64,000 bases of DNA from Pohlia nutans (GCA_022496805.1 CM040096.1:10355501-10419500); one strand, 5' to 3'. Counted from the stretch's first letter, positions 1 through 10,795 are shown. Notes: generated by a model not told the origin, from the sequence alone. Numbers and translations: made by a program.

Positions 1-589
1 CTGAGGGATTCTACTCATGCCTCAATCACAAACATGTGGATTGGTCTTCGAGGAAACAAAGTTTGGGGAGATGGGAAAAAGGAAGGTATAAGGACGAGAA
101 AGGTCGATGGGATTGGTGTGCTGTTCAATGCTATGTTCTTGTAAGTGTCATTCTTACATTCATTCTTTGGGTACATTCATTTTTTGCTTCATAGTTATGA
201 TCAAAGTAGATTGTTCTATGTACAACAACTAGGTAGTCATTGGTAAGGTAGATGAAAATCTCTCAACTCTGTTGCTAGTAGGCTAAACTAAGCCAACTTG
301 TATATTCAAAATTTTGAAAAATTTGCAGCTATCACATACTAAAGTGATTAGGTGCTTAAAATTTTCATCTGTCTATTTTTTAATTTTGACTTATATCTGG
401 ATTTAAATCCAGTTGAAAGTGATTAGTATGTGTAAAGCTTGAATTGTTTTACACTTGAATTGATTAGAACTTGAATTGTAAAATACATTTGAGCATTTGA
501 TTGACAAAATATAAAGTTGACTTTGGATTCCATGGCATTAGCTTGACAAAGCGAAGAAGTTAGTAGGAAAACGATGTGTTGAACTGTTG

Positions 590-1170
590 ACTCAATGTTG
601 CAAATTTTGCCAATTTTGTATTGATGTTGACCCAATGTTGAGTCCATGTTGAGTCAATGTTGATCCAATGTTGACCCAATGTTGACACAATTTGTATAGA
701 TGTTGATACAATTGTGTGCCATCAACACCACAACAATATAACCTTGTTGGCACAATAACGGCCAAGATAACGATCATACTTTCGACATTGGCTCAATGTT
801 GAGGCAATGATGTGCAAATAATGTGTCAATGTTGAGCCAATGATGTATAAATAATAGTTCAACGTTGAGCCAATGATGTGCAAATAATGGCTCAATGATG
901 TACAAATAATGTATACATATGTATATGGTTAAGCAATGTCTCAACAAATTCCATCCAAATTTTGTTACAATGTTGTCCACATTGTATGTTCCAACAATGA
1001 CCACTTGTTGATCCAATAATTACATAGCATCATGGAAATGATATTGAAACAAGGCTTCTGATGCAATGTTTTGTCAATGTGCATTGTACCATTATTGAGT
1101 CAATGTTGGACTCTTAGATTGTGTCAAACTAGTTGATACAACATTGTCTCAATGTTGATTCAAAACATAT
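590..1170. repeat. Degenerate short tandem repeat, CAATGTTGA type
   Basis: The stretch is built from diverged copies of a 10-12 base unit close to CAATGTTGA(C/G)C, densest at 590-720 and 780-900. The reverse-strand open frames here are made of the same unit read as QHWVNIGST-like peptides and are not genes. Nothing gene-like is visible in 1-590. Confidence 0.75.
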
Positions 1171-1558
1171 GAACGTTTGAGATGAATATGGATCTCTACA
1201 TTGAGTATGACAAATGAAAGGTTAGTAAATAGGCACAAATAGGAATTTTGAGCCCTTGTGCAATTACTATTGAGAGGCTACAAGAGAAAACCTTTTAAAG
1301 GCCATGGTTTGTTCTACAAAGTCCAACCTTTGGAGATCAAGGTTTGTGGATGTAGTGTAAAGTGAAAAGAGGTCACAAAATTGACTACCAACATTTTTAA
1401 TACACCTTTTAAAATATGGTAGCTGTGAATAACTTGAGTGTTATTCTAAACAAGAAGAAGGTTTTTTGAAATTTGTGTTATATTCACTTCTTCTGCTAAG
1501 CCCAAGGGACTCAAGACTTGTCCATTTTTGTTGCCCCAAAGAACATTGAAGTGATTTT

Positions 1559-1856
1559 CACATTACAAAAAATTCAAGCCTTCAAAAGGTTGCTAAGTTT
1601 AAAGGCCAATTTAAACTGCCATGCAAAAATAATAATATAATATTATTTAATTTAAAAAAATTCACAATTTAAAAAAAAAATCCATTCTAAGGTGGCTAAA
1701 ATGGTGCCACATCAAACTTTACATTTTAAATGTTTTTTTGTAAAAAATAAAAAATAAAAAATAATATTTTTTAATATTTTAATATTTTATTATTTTTTGC
1801 ATGGCAGTTTGGCTAAGTTAGCGGCCTTTTAAAGGCCAATTTCTTTTTGTAATGTG
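1559..1856. mobile_element. MITE with about 70-base inverted ends
   Basis: The left end starts CACATTACAAAAA and the right end finishes TTTTTGTAATGTG. The similarity continues inward for about 70 bases on both sides, including a shared AAACTGCCATGCAAAAA block, with an AT-rich centre. The target duplication is unclear. There is no coding capacity. Confidence 0.7.
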
Positions 1857-2009
1857 TCATTCTCTTTTCTTGTTATCCCTTAAATTACAATTGTTAATTG
1901 TAAAGGGACATTCCATGGTTTTCTTAGTTTTTGAAACTTTCATCAATTGGTTGAAGATTTTCTCTCCAAGGCTTCTTAGATCACCCGTAGTGTAAAGAGG
2001 GTCTAAGTT

Positions 2010-2153
2010 CTAGTAGAAATTTGGTCTTTTGCAACCAGTCACAACTCACAAACAACCCTCGCAGTCCAAAAAAACTTTTTTACAAAAAAGACAAGTTCAT
2101 TTTGATGAGTTATTCTGGACGACAATAGTTGTAAGAGACCAAATTTCTACCAG
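2010..2153. mobile_element. Small inverted-repeat element, GTAGAAATTTGGTC ends
   Basis: Left end CTAGTAGAAATTTGGTC and the complement of the right end CTGGTAGAAATTTGGTC match over about 25 bases, enclosing about 90 bases. The ends resemble CACTA-type MITEs, but the outer bases are worn. Confidence 0.55.
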
Positions 2154-2348
2154 TAAAGTGATCTTATTCAGTGCAACCTATACCCAAAATTGAGGTTACA
2201 TATTCTTGCCAATAGTATACTCCATCCAAGCATATAGATATATTATTGCATACGGTCGCTAACATCTATAATCAACTCGTAAAGATTATACTTTATTTCA
2301 CATTTAATGCCTCAACTGCACATCCCTGTAAATTGCCTCATTACATTA

Positions 2349-2555
2349 TTAAGCCCTAGACATTCTACCAAAATTTCTAAGATTCTCTCCAATGCTCTTG
2401 AGTACTCTTGGATGCTTTTTTCCTCACATCTTAAGTAAATTTTACTTGTTTTATTCTTACTAAATTCCCTCACACAATGTCAAATGTTCTCTCTCACCAT
2501 AATTCCTATAAAAGTTATTGTATCTGTAAAGTTCGATCCAAACAGTAGGGGGTTT
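2349..2555 (+). repeat. Dispersed repeat, second copy at 9852-10045
   Basis: About 200 bases starting TTAAGCCCTAG match 9852-10045 in the same orientation, including the shared block CACATCTTAAGT and a G-rich end before TTGTTATA or TGTTGTAA. The G-rich tract followed by a TGTT-like start could be a polypurine tract and LTR edge, but I see no second LTR. This copy lacks the TTAA element that interrupts the other one. Confidence 0.5.
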
Positions 2556-3497
2556 GGAACCTTATTGTTATAAAATGTTATGTGAACTTACAGTAGCAAC
2601 TTCCACATCACATAATAGTGCAGTGTTATAGAGGCCCCTTTTGAAAACTCGATTGAAAGAGGATCTTCAACTAGGTCCACTTTTCTAAGTTATGAGAGCA
2701 TTCCCACCCATGCACGCTAGGACTAACTCGCTGAAATTATTCATCTACATTTGAAAAGCCCTTGCATCTACACTCCCCCACCCTTGCACGCCCCTCACAT
2801 ATCAAAAGTGCACATCAAATAGTCAATGGACCAATCACAAGTAGAATGTGAGGATATAGTCAACACGCTAGGATTGAGAGTCAAGAGGTATTTTTGAAGG
2901 GCCCTTGGCACTTTTCATCTACTTCTTGAGTGTGAAAGACTCTGGGAGGGCATGGTGGCCATGCTCTGAGTGAATGTCATTTGTATTTCATGAATTGTGG
3001 GACTACAGTGTCATTGCCACGTACACATAGTTTCTAATTGTAACTAGATTGTGATCCCATTGGCTCCCATTACTCTATTATGCTATGCACGCTTCAAATT
3101 AACTTACCATTACAGACAGAAATATATACCCAATCACAATCAAAGAAACGGGCCACACTCTGAACAGAAGCAGCCTCACAAGCACATTCTTTCCTAACTA
3201 CAGTCAACAAAGTTTCCATGAAAGTAATCAGCCAGGCGGGGCTGCCGGGCAATCAGCTTTGTTTTCCAGCCTCACTTTGATCCATCGCAATCAGCTTTGT
3301 TTTTTCCTTTGTTAGCAGCGAGTGGACAAAAGAACAAAAAACAAAGCTCCGAGCACCATGATCAAGAGTTACGCCACCAGATTCCAATTCGATACCTCTA
3401 CCGCAAATCCACTCACAGAGATCGAGTGCATGAACTTTCCATGCTTCAACCTACTGCTTGCATGCCACTCGAAACAGAATGTATGATGCACTCAAGT
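2556..3497. other. No gene seen
   Basis: I see mixed-composition sequence with only short unsupported frames and no clear repeat structure. The open frame at 3297-3524 has no recognisable motif. Confidence 0.5.
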
Positions 3498-3600
3498 ACA
3501 ACAAAAAATAAATCAGATTCTTAACCGAGCAGCTAACACCCTTTTAACTACAACAAAAAATAAATCAGATTCTTAACGGAGCAGCTAACACCTTTTAACT
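3498..3600 (+). repeat. Tandem duplication of a 51-52 base unit
   Basis: Two nearly identical direct copies (3498-3549 and 3550-3600) differ by one C-to-G change and one missing C. Both start ACAACAAAAAATAAATCAGA. The near identity indicates a recent duplication. Confidence 0.9.
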
Positions 3601-4060
3601 AAAAACAAATTAATTAGGTTTCGGTTTTAATTTTGTGCCGTGGGGACTGTGGAAACAACGATGGGTATTCTGAGTTTGCGATGGGGAGTGCCCCATTGAA
3701 ATTTGCTGACCACGGCTACTTTTCTGAAATTTAGATTTCCAGAATGGGTAGCAGGGCTCAGCATGCACAATGCCCCAATGACTTTGCCTCAAAGGGCTCA
3801 AGCTCATCTATTCTTCTCTCGATAGTGGTCTCCGGAATGAGTTGAAAATGTTGGACATAGGGAGGGGACTCTATCACTCCCTATCACTTATTCGGAACCC
3901 CTATATCATTCTTCCTACCCCAATTGCTGTGCCCCAATTAAAAGCGAGTTAGCTGCTTCACAAACACGTCCCTGAGTGCAGCAGAAAGTTTCCATCCCTG
4001 CACAACTTTTTTCTACGAAACGAATCAATTGCATGTCGCTCTCTCAACAACCCCTCTTAG

Positions 4061-4275
4061 TTCCAATTTCACACTATTTCCACAATCTCTCAATTTGAGC
4101 TTCACTATACGTATGTCCACAACCTCACAATTCGAGATTCACTCTGTTTCTACAACCTCTCAATTTGATCCGTGTTTCCACAACTCTCAATTCGAGCTTC
4201 ACTCTGTATCTACAACCTCTCAATTCGAGCTTCACTGTACGTGTTTCCACAAATTCGAGTTTTCACTCTGTTTCT
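4061..4275 (+). repeat. Degenerate tandem repeat in the leader of the nitroreductase gene
   Basis: About five or six units of 27-40 bases alternate a CTCTCAATTCGAGCTTCACT part with a CTGTTTCTACAAC part, from 4061 to just before the start codon at 4297. The plus-strand frame beginning at 4029 reads the repeat as STTSQFE peptides and continues antiphase through the gene, so I do not call it. The array probably forms the 5' untranslated region or proximal promoter. The unit is CT-rich, as plant core promoters and leaders often are. Confidence 0.7.
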
Positions 4276-4296
4276 TGACCAGTTGTGGTTGCAGCG

Positions 4297-4968
4297 ATGA
4301 CGATGGAGTCCGAGCACCTCGACCTGGAGAACACAATCCGAGCGCGCCACTCGACGCGCAAGTTCCTCCCCACGCCGGTCCCGCGCCACCTGCTCATGGA
4401 ATCGCTGGCGCTGGCGCAGTGCGCGCCCTCGAACTCCAACATCCAGCCATGGCACATGTTCATCGCGGACGGCGCGCGCCGCGACCGCCTCGAGGAGGCC
4501 TTGATGGCGGAGGCGAAGCGTGTGCCGCCCGCGGTGCCCGCGCTGCCGGAGGAGTTCAAGCACTTCCGGCAGGAGCTTGGGACCGTGGTGTATGGCGCCA
4601 TGGGGATCAAGCGCGAGGACAAGGAGAGGCGAGCGGCCGCCGTGCTGCGCAACTGGGAGTTCTTCGGGGCGCCCGTGGTGGCCATCGTGTGCATGCACCA
4701 GGACCTCGGGCGAGCGGACGCCATGAGCGTGGGCATGTATGTGCAGACGCTTCTGCTCGCGCTCACTGCCCGTGGCCTTGGCTCCTGCTGTGAGGTCTCC
4801 CTGGCCGCCTATCCTGATGTTGTCACCAAAGAGCTCAACATCCCTCCGGAGCTCGTGGTCATTTGCGGCGTGGCCATCGGGTACACCGACCAAGACTTCG
4901 CTGCGAATCATCTGCATGTCGAACGCGCGCCTGTCAAACACAATGTTGTCATTCTCGATTCCGTTTGA
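4297..4968 (+). CDS. Nitroreductase-family flavoprotein, intronless
   Basis: The frame encodes 223 residues. Family members use FMN and NAD(P)H to reduce nitro groups, quinones or similar substrates and usually act as soluble dimers; the substrate here is unknown. Visible marks are RARHSTRKF at residues 15-23 (an FMN-phosphate-binding arginine-serine segment), APSNSNIQPW at 43-52 (the classic nitroreductase loop), a helix with MYVQTLLLALTARGLGSCC, and the C-terminal ICGVAIGYTD strand. Length fits the family. I chose the ATG at 4297; a second ATG lies two codons later, and the frame is open upstream only through a GTG. The gene has no intron and strongly GC-rich third positions in its first two thirds, in very AT-rich surroundings. 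That fits transfer from a bacterium or fungus, or a retrocopy, though plants also have such genes. No target signal is obvious. Family assignment is firm. Confidence 0.88.
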   Translation: MTMESEHLDLENTIRARHSTRKFLPTPVPRHLLMESLALAQCAPSNSNIQPWHMFIADGARRDRLEEALMAEAKRVPPAVPALPEEFKHFRQELGTVVYGAMGIKREDKERRAAAVLRNWEFFGAPVVAIVCMHQDLGRADAMSVGMYVQTLLLALTARGLGSCCEVSLAAYPDVVTKELNIPPELVVICGVAIGYTDQDFAANHLHVERAPVKHNVVILDSV

Positions 4969-5082
4969 AGATCGATCGTGGTATTCAGCTTTACCCTAAT
5001 TGCGTCGCGTGGTAGACTTTAGAAATGTAAATCATAACCGGTGATTATACAAAGTTGATGTGATCGTGTTTGCTCGCAGTCC

Positions 5083-5175
5083 ACAGCATTTAGTGTTTGG
5101 CTCTTTCGGGAGAATAATGAAGCTCCACAGATTGTGGATTGTTAGAGGGACAAGGAGCCAAACACTAAATGCTGT
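5083..5175. mobile_element. Short inverted repeat just 3' of the nitroreductase gene
   Basis: ACAGCATTTAGTGTTTGGCT at the left is matched by its complement ending AAACACTAAATGCTGT, enclosing about 50 bases. A partial direct copy of the TTTAGTGTTTGGCTCTT core follows near 5191-5208. It resembles a short hAT-like MITE and could also serve in 3'-end formation of the upstream transcript. Confidence 0.5.
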
Positions 5176-6861
5176 ATTGGATCTCATGTTTTTAGTGTTT
5201 GGCTCTTTAAGTTTTAGTCCCTACAGGACCAAGAAGCCCGTATTGGACCTCATGTATTTTAACAGTGTAAAGTAGACCATATAAGAACTTTCTTTTGTTC
5301 AAATTTAATTATATTTTGACCAACACATCACTGATTTTAGTAATGTAATTGACTAGTGGGACCCGTGCCGTTGAGCACATTGACATTAGTTTAATGATAA
5401 GTACCTTTATGGACTTCAAATATGTTGATTCAAGAAATAAATAATATATATGAATATTATTTATTTAGAAAAATAAAATATACATTGAAGGTCTGAAACA
5501 TTGCCTCTATTTTTTTTATTTATCTTTTTTTACAATGGTGATTGTCATCTCTATATTACAATGTGGTATTCTCATCATGGTTTGATGATTTACCGATTCC
5601 TTCATTCTAAAAGAAAATGTTAGTGTTGTGATACAACAACATTTCCCCTCAAAGGATCAACATACTGTGTAAGCTCCGTGATACAGGAACAAAAAAGCCA
5701 CGTTTAAAATGAGAGCAGCTGCATTAGCTACCCGAGATACTAAGGTCGAGACACCTAAAACCGATCAAATAAGACATGTACTATACTTGGGATAGATGAA
5801 TTGATATTTTGATTATTTTCCTCTTTTAGCACTACAAAAGTTAAGAAGTTTTCATATTTAATTAAATTTTTTTGATAATTATTTGATTAAGTACAAATTT
5901 TTAAAGTGCGAAGTTGTAGGTGTACCCAAAACCGATCATATGCTCTAATGTACAAATGAAGTACATCTTCCCTTTCAAAATCTAGAAATTAGGCCTGATC
6001 GGTTTTGTGTCCCTGTTCGGGAATGGGTGTCTCAACCTTATGTGTGAAAAATGATTGCGAAAGTGGCTACAACCAGCTAGATGTATTGCTACGATTGATA
6101 GGCATTCTCAGTCTAGGCACGATGCCTAAGAGTATCGTAACCAATGTGTTTCGGTATTTAGGGTACTCGAATTTCACATCATAGTTTGAGCATGCCCCTT
6201 TGACTGGGTAATGTATTGAGATCAGTGATCTAGTTTCCAGACGCATCTGTCTAGTACACCGGTTATGGCCATTACTCACAGTAATTCAGTATGCTCACAG
6301 TAATTGTGGCATTAGAACAAAAGTGTGAGTCACAGTAATTAAGAGAATTTGAGAATTCTTACAGTGATGTACATTGGAGATGTATGTACTGAAATTAGTG
6401 TGAGGATTGGTGTAAAGCCTCGCACTAATTCTCTGGCTCACGGTAATGGAAATAATCAGAATAGTACTCTATGCTACACTCTTTCCAAAAGTATAAATCT
6501 CCTCCAGAAAATACAGAAACAAAGTAAATGCACCCGCTACACGGAAAAGTGCAGAACCTGAAGGTAATTGAACTCCATATGAGTTGAGCGACCTGCTGAA
6601 TCGATCATAAGCGATCGCTCCAACTCCACACTCCAGGTAATTGAGTGCAGGAAGTATACAGGAACAATGAAATCTGAAAACTGGAAGGCCAAGGAACGGG
6701 ATGGAAAGTCTCTCTGATTCTACTGATTTCATACCGCAAGCTTGGAGGACGTGCCACCGGCTCTGCAATCTGATTCTCTCAACAGCCCGGGCTGAAAAAT
6801 GTGCTGTCTGTTCAACCCCACCATCATTTACTCCTAATTTCAGCTTTCTTTGGCATGCCTT
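5176..6861. other. No gene seen; weak inverted repeat at 5737-6046
   Basis: The sequence is AT-rich. A worn inverted repeat pairs GTCGAGACACCTAAAACCGA near 5750 with the complement of TCGGTTTTGTGTCC near 6007, perhaps an old MITE. Around 6270-6345 the short motif CTCACAGTAATT recurs. The open frames at 6067-6768 show no recognisable protein. Confidence 0.4.
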
Positions 6862-7783
6862 TTAACAACTAATAACTAACAGATTCAAACCCGTCCTACA
6901 TTCTCATCAATGCTTGGATGAAAGTCATCCAATTTTTTGGAGATTCTTCATCAAGTTGTTGTCCTATCTAATAGTTGGATTTAGTCATACTTGATTACAT
7001 ACTTTTCTAAAATTACAAATGTAGAAGTATGTCAAGTCGTTGATCAAGCCAAAATTGCACTAAATGTAGTTCAAAAGTAGCCTTGCAAAAATGAGGTCAT
7101 AGATTTAAGAGACACAAAAATTTCAAAGAATCACCACGTTTAACCCTTAAACGTCAAGAGGGCCTGGGCGGGGCAGCCCGGAAGGCATCTAAATTTTTGG
7201 AGGAAAAAAAAAAAAAAAAAAAAAAAAACGAAAAAGATGCAAAAACGGCCCTGCTGGGCACTGTAGCACTGCGGCACCTCAGTTGCCCCGACCTCAAAAC
7301 CTGTTCAATTTGATGACTTTGATTGCTTACCAACGATTTCACAATCTCTCAAATGAGGCGCAAATTTGGAATCTAGATCGCTTTTTCAGTAGTTTTCCAA
7401 CGCACCAATCCTCGCTTGATTTGGTTGGGAAAATCCACTTTTTTCTTCATTATTCTCTCATAAATAAGCCCATAGGGCTTACCTTGACGTTTAAGGGTTA
7501 AGAGTATCTCATTTCAAATTCATTCCAACAAATTTTACTCAAAAAATATTAAAATTTTGTTTGTAATCGAATTTAGAAGGAATTTGTAATTTTAACTTTC
7601 AAATTTTATAATTAAATATTGGTGATAGTATTAGTGAATCGAACTGTATAGATGGAATCTAAAATTCAAAATCTAGAACTTTCATTTGTATATGTATTCC
7701 AAAATATTCTTCCAAATAGTACTTTATGATGATTTTTCTCAAATTGTCAATTCCAGGGACACCTTGGTATGTTTAGGGGATAA
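6862..7783. mobile_element. TTAA element, family A (copy 1), interrupted
   Basis: A worn left end (TTAACAACTAATAAC) and a right end GTATGTTTAGGGG followed by ATAA bracket sequence that aligns with the copies at 17132-17716 and 22138-23508. A second element (7140-7501) sits inside. Removing that insert gives about 560 bases, the length of the uninterrupted copy. Confidence 0.75.
7140..7501. mobile_element. TTAA element, family C, nested in family A
   Basis: TTAA flanks both sides. The ends CCCTTAAACGTCAAG and CTTGACGTTTAAGGG are perfect inverted repeats of 15 bases. The related copy near 23220 reads uninterrupted CACCACATTAAGAGTATC at the insertion point, so TTAA is the duplicated target. An internal A-tract lies at 7205-7227. 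The palindrome AAGCCCATAGGGCTT lies exactly 17 bases inside the right end. The frame ending ...LTFKG here stops inside the terminal repeat and is not a gene. Confidence 0.9.
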
Positions 7784-7849
7784 TGCATAATAAAGTGGAT
7801 TGAAATCCACTTTCATTTATCAGTAATATTAAAATTCAAATAAAGTGAA

Positions 7850-7881
<32 letters not shown>

Positions 7882-7893
7882 TAATAATAATAA
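7850..7893. repeat. AAT trinucleotide microsatellite
   Basis: Uninterrupted AAT repeats, with one AAC variant. Confidence 0.95.
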
Positions 7894-8019
7894 AGGTGGG
7901 TGGATTGGACCCACAAACTGGGAGACCTAGAAAGGTCCTATTGGAAGCACCTCAGCATGCCTTATTTTGAGCCGCAGTTCAAGTTTGGAGTCCTGAGTTC
8001 TAGCTCGGAGGGATGACGA

Positions 8020-8082
8020 CAGGTCGGTTTGTCTCCTCGCTGGATTCTAGCGCGGAACGGTCGAGTGAGACAAACCGTCCTG
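8020..8082. repeat. Imperfect hairpin of about 20-base arms
   Basis: CAGGTCGGTTTGTCTCCTCG pairs with CGAGTGAGACAAACCGTCCTG across about 20 bases. This is probably a worn small inverted-repeat transposon. Confidence 0.5.
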
Positions 8083-8125
8083 CATTGTATAATAGATTGA
8101 ATTTGTCATTATTTTAAAACAATGA

Positions 8126-8140
8126 ATCTTTAGGGGTTAA
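8126..8140. mobile_element. Solitary right end of a TTAA element
   Basis: CTTTAGGGGTTAA matches the right ends of the TTAA elements in this window. I find no matching left end nearby, so this is a remnant or a chance match. Confidence 0.35.
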
Positions 8141-8188
8141 TCAAACATAATTGATTCATCAGTTTCAAACATTCCATTATTGATGTTA

Positions 8189-8190
<2 letters not shown>

Positions 8191-8273
<83 letters not shown>
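8191..8273. repeat. AT dinucleotide microsatellite
   Basis: About 41 uninterrupted AT units. The tyrosine-isoleucine frame over it is an artefact. Confidence 0.97.
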
Positions 8274-8278
<5 letters not shown>

Positions 8279-8339
8279 AGTTTATCTAGTATATTATACA
8301 TCTATACATTAAATTGGGTTTGTTGTTTGTTATGTTTTG

Positions 8340-8650
8340 TTACATTGAGATCTCTGGGATTCGTTCTTGGTACCGTCGGAAAGCTCTCGACAAGGAGGGG
8401 TGCACGGAGTTTGTTTCATCGCGTTTGGACTTACAATGTGAAAGTTATGGATTTTTAATTGAGTTTCATCACTATAAATTGAATTAAATTATGAAAATAG
8501 AATATGGAAGCTTTTGATGTCATTCTTGGCATCGTCAGAAACCTCTAAACGAGTAGGGGTGCACCAAAGTTGTTTCGTAAGTGTTGGACCTACGGTGTGG
8601 AAGTTATGGATTTTTAATACAATTTATCACCATAAATTGTATAAAATTTA
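8340..8650 (+). repeat. Diverged direct duplication, retrotransposon-like unit
   Basis: Two diverged direct copies of about 190 bases lie side by side. Each contains a TTCTTGG..CGTC block, a GGGGTGCAC block and GTTATGGATTTTTAAT followed by a small ATTTATCAC/ATAAATTG pairing. The first copy runs from about 8340 and the second from about 8521. Similar wording occurs in plant LTR-retrotransposon interiors, but no LTR or protein domain is present. Confidence 0.45.
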
Positions 8651-8854
8651 AGATAAATTGTTTTGAAAAGAAAAAAGCAAAAACAAAAACACGGGGAACA
8701 CGAGAACACATGGGCACGGGGAACACGGGGAGCATGGAAAATATTTGGGCCAACAGCATAGGGCCGCACTAGTCTAGACTATTATAAGATATGAACAAGT
8801 ATACTTAGAGTAGATATAAGCTCGAGTATGAAATTCTAAATGATGTTTTCTTTA

Positions 8855-8975
8855 CACTAGTAGAAAAGGGTGGCAGTGCCGAGGGAGATGCCCAGGCAAA
8901 TGGCCAACACTTGCCTAGAATTGGGCAACAGTGCACTGGGCATTTTCCTTGGCACTGCCACCTTTTCTACTAGTG
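8855..8975. mobile_element. CACTA-type MITE with TTA target duplication
   Basis: The element begins CACTAGTAGAAAAGGGTGGC and ends with the complement of CACTAGTAGAAAAGGTGGC, with about 30 bases of near-perfect inverted repeat. TTA directly precedes and follows it, the 3-base duplication expected for CACTA transposons. The RNA would form a long hairpin. Confidence 0.88.
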
Positions 8976-9307
8976 TTAGTATTAGAAGACTTTTTCAACA
9001 CAGCCGTAGCATGGAAGCAAGTTCGGTGGAAATTAATTCCAATATATCAAGCCGAAAATTTGAGAAAATTATCTGATCTAAAAGCTTAAATCTTGAAATA
9101 TTCACTAATATACAAATTCTGAGGCAATGATGGCATGGAAGCCTCCTAGGGCAGATTTGAACCCTTGGACAAGTTGACTTTCTTCCCTGATGAGAGGTTC
9201 ATGCGAGCCAGGTGGGTTTAGGTTTAGTCATTTAGTGTCTCCAATGACTTTTACATGTGTTCTTAACCTGGTAGCTTATGTATTGTACAGTACTGTACAT
9301 AACAATG

Positions 9308-9855
9308 TTAACCTCTAAGTGACCGATCGACCATTTTCTGGTCGCAGCCCAAACAGCAGTGACTGCCCATAGTCAGGACATGACATTTTTTGAGTTTTGA
9401 TTTTTTGTCAAAATTTGGGGTAGAGATCATGTTCAAGTGTTGTTTGATGCATTTCATTTGCAATATTGAGGTTTATTAAGGAAAATTTCAAAAACAAACA
9501 CCTCAACATTGTCCTAGTGTTATAAAACTTTCTATTTCGGGGAAGTAATGATGTTCTCTCATTTGAAATTTTTGCTTTTTAAAATTTTAGAGTAGAATGT
9601 CTAGTTTTAACCAATCATACCAAATTTCAAATTCTAAAAATAAAATTGTAATTTTGGTGAATATTAAAAGGTAAATGCTTCTAAATTCAATAATGAGTAT
9701 CTAAAACTATTTTTGGAAGTTTGACCATACAGATAATTACTAAGCATCATGCTTTTCATTTTCTCTTTTGGACCAAATTTCATCAAAGTTGTAGAATTAA
9801 TATTTTATAACACATTTAGGTTTTGCCCTTACCCCCTCTGTCATTTAGGGGTTAA
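9308..9855. mobile_element. TTAA element, family B (copy 1)
   Basis: TTAA flanks both sides. The left end is CCTCTAAGTGAC and the right end is GTCATTTAGGGG. GACCATTTTCTGGTC sits at 9329-9343, exactly 17 bases inside the left end. The interior aligns with 43003-43557. It is inserted at the TTAA that starts the dispersed repeat shared with 2349. Confidence 0.88.
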
Positions 9856-10045
9856 GCCCTAGGCTTTGTATCCCTACTAAAGTTTTCTCTCCGATGCTTT
9901 TGGATGTTCTTTGTTTTCACATCTTAAGTTTGTCTTACTTGCTTGACTCCTACTAAATTCCTTCATGAATGACAAGTGTCATTTTTCACTCTAGTTCCAA
10001 GGAAAGTTATTGTATGAGTAAAAATCAAACCAAGCAGGAGGGGGT
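9852..10045 (+). repeat. Dispersed repeat, copy of 2349-2555
   Basis: It matches 2349-2555 from TTAAGCCCTAG to the G-rich GGAGGGGGTGTT end. See that entry. Confidence 0.5.
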
Positions 10046-10531
10046 GTTGTAATGTAATGTACTGTAGTATGCCATGGTTGTCTACAAGAATTCAAGTATT
10101 CAGCCATGAATTCTTTGGTAAGCACAGGCTCCTTGAAAAAAATACTAAGCTTAGCATGTCAATTGCTTTTGGAGCGGAACTGCTGATTTGGCCTTGGAAA
10201 AGGCTAAAAATCAATAGCATGCTATGCTCTTGGAGCAGTCTAAGGGCGGGCTTCCATGTGAGCATCGGGCCAAAGATACAGCTACAAGACACAAAATGAG
10301 GTCCCAACTTCCAACCATGCTCGGTGAGCGTTGAAAGCGGACTTTGCATTTCATCTACTCTCACTTCCATCGGTGGGCTACGTGATTGGTTGCTTTGTGG
10401 AAAGTTTCTAATTATATTTATTGAATTGCTCTACCGAGGTGAACTTGGAAGTGTTTTGTGCTATTTTTATCGGTGGAGAGCAAGATTCAACGACTAGCCC
10501 AACTCTGCATGAAAGGAGGCCCTAAGTCCCC

Positions 10532-10794
10532 CGACTCTAAATCCTCCTCAACATAAATGCAAGCACTATTCACCCATAGGCCCCATTTTCTAAAATTTCC
10601 GTTTTGGGCACCCTAGGGTATTTTTTTGGCAATTTTTTTTGCAAATTTAAAGCTTATGACTCTACATGAGTCTAGGGGGACCTTCTCAAAAAATTTAAAC
10701 TTTTGAAAGAGGTTTTTATTTTAAGGTGGGCCCCAACATGCACAAAATAAGGGACATATTTTCTCCTCTTACATTTATGTTGAGGGGGATTTAT
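10532..10794. mobile_element. Inverted-repeat element with CTCAACATAAATG ends
   Basis: CTAAATCCTCCTCAACATAA at the left is matched by TTATGTTGAGGGGGATTTA at the right. A reverse-orientation copy lies at 36637-37215, where it carries a hAT insertion. No coding capacity. Between 10046 and 10531 I see no supported gene. Confidence 0.6.
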
Positions 10795-10795
10795 G

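Noticed and set aside
1..141. Open frame from the window edge (LRDSTHASITNMWIGLRG...)
   Set aside because: 47 codons (46 residues and a stop-free lead-in) with no recognisable motif and a plain AT-rich context; it could be the end of an exon, but I cannot support it.
590..1170. CRISPR-like regular array
   Set aside because: Units are short, diverged and directly abutting with no spacers, in a plant nuclear context.
4029..4793. 254-codon plus-strand frame overlapping the nitroreductase
   Set aside because: Its first part is the tandem repeat and the rest is the +1 shadow of the GC-rich gene; no motif.
4210..4941. 243-codon minus-strand frame over the nitroreductase
   Set aside because: Antisense shadow produced by GC-rich third positions; arginine-, histidine- and glycine-rich with no domain.
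7283..7501. Frames ending in LTFKG at 7501, 58481 (reverse) and 59810
   Set aside because: All three stop inside the TTAA-element terminal repeat GACGTTTAAGGG; the shared ending is a property of the DNA end, not of related proteins.
8180..8458. YIYIYI-type frame
   Set aside because: Translation of the AT microsatellite.
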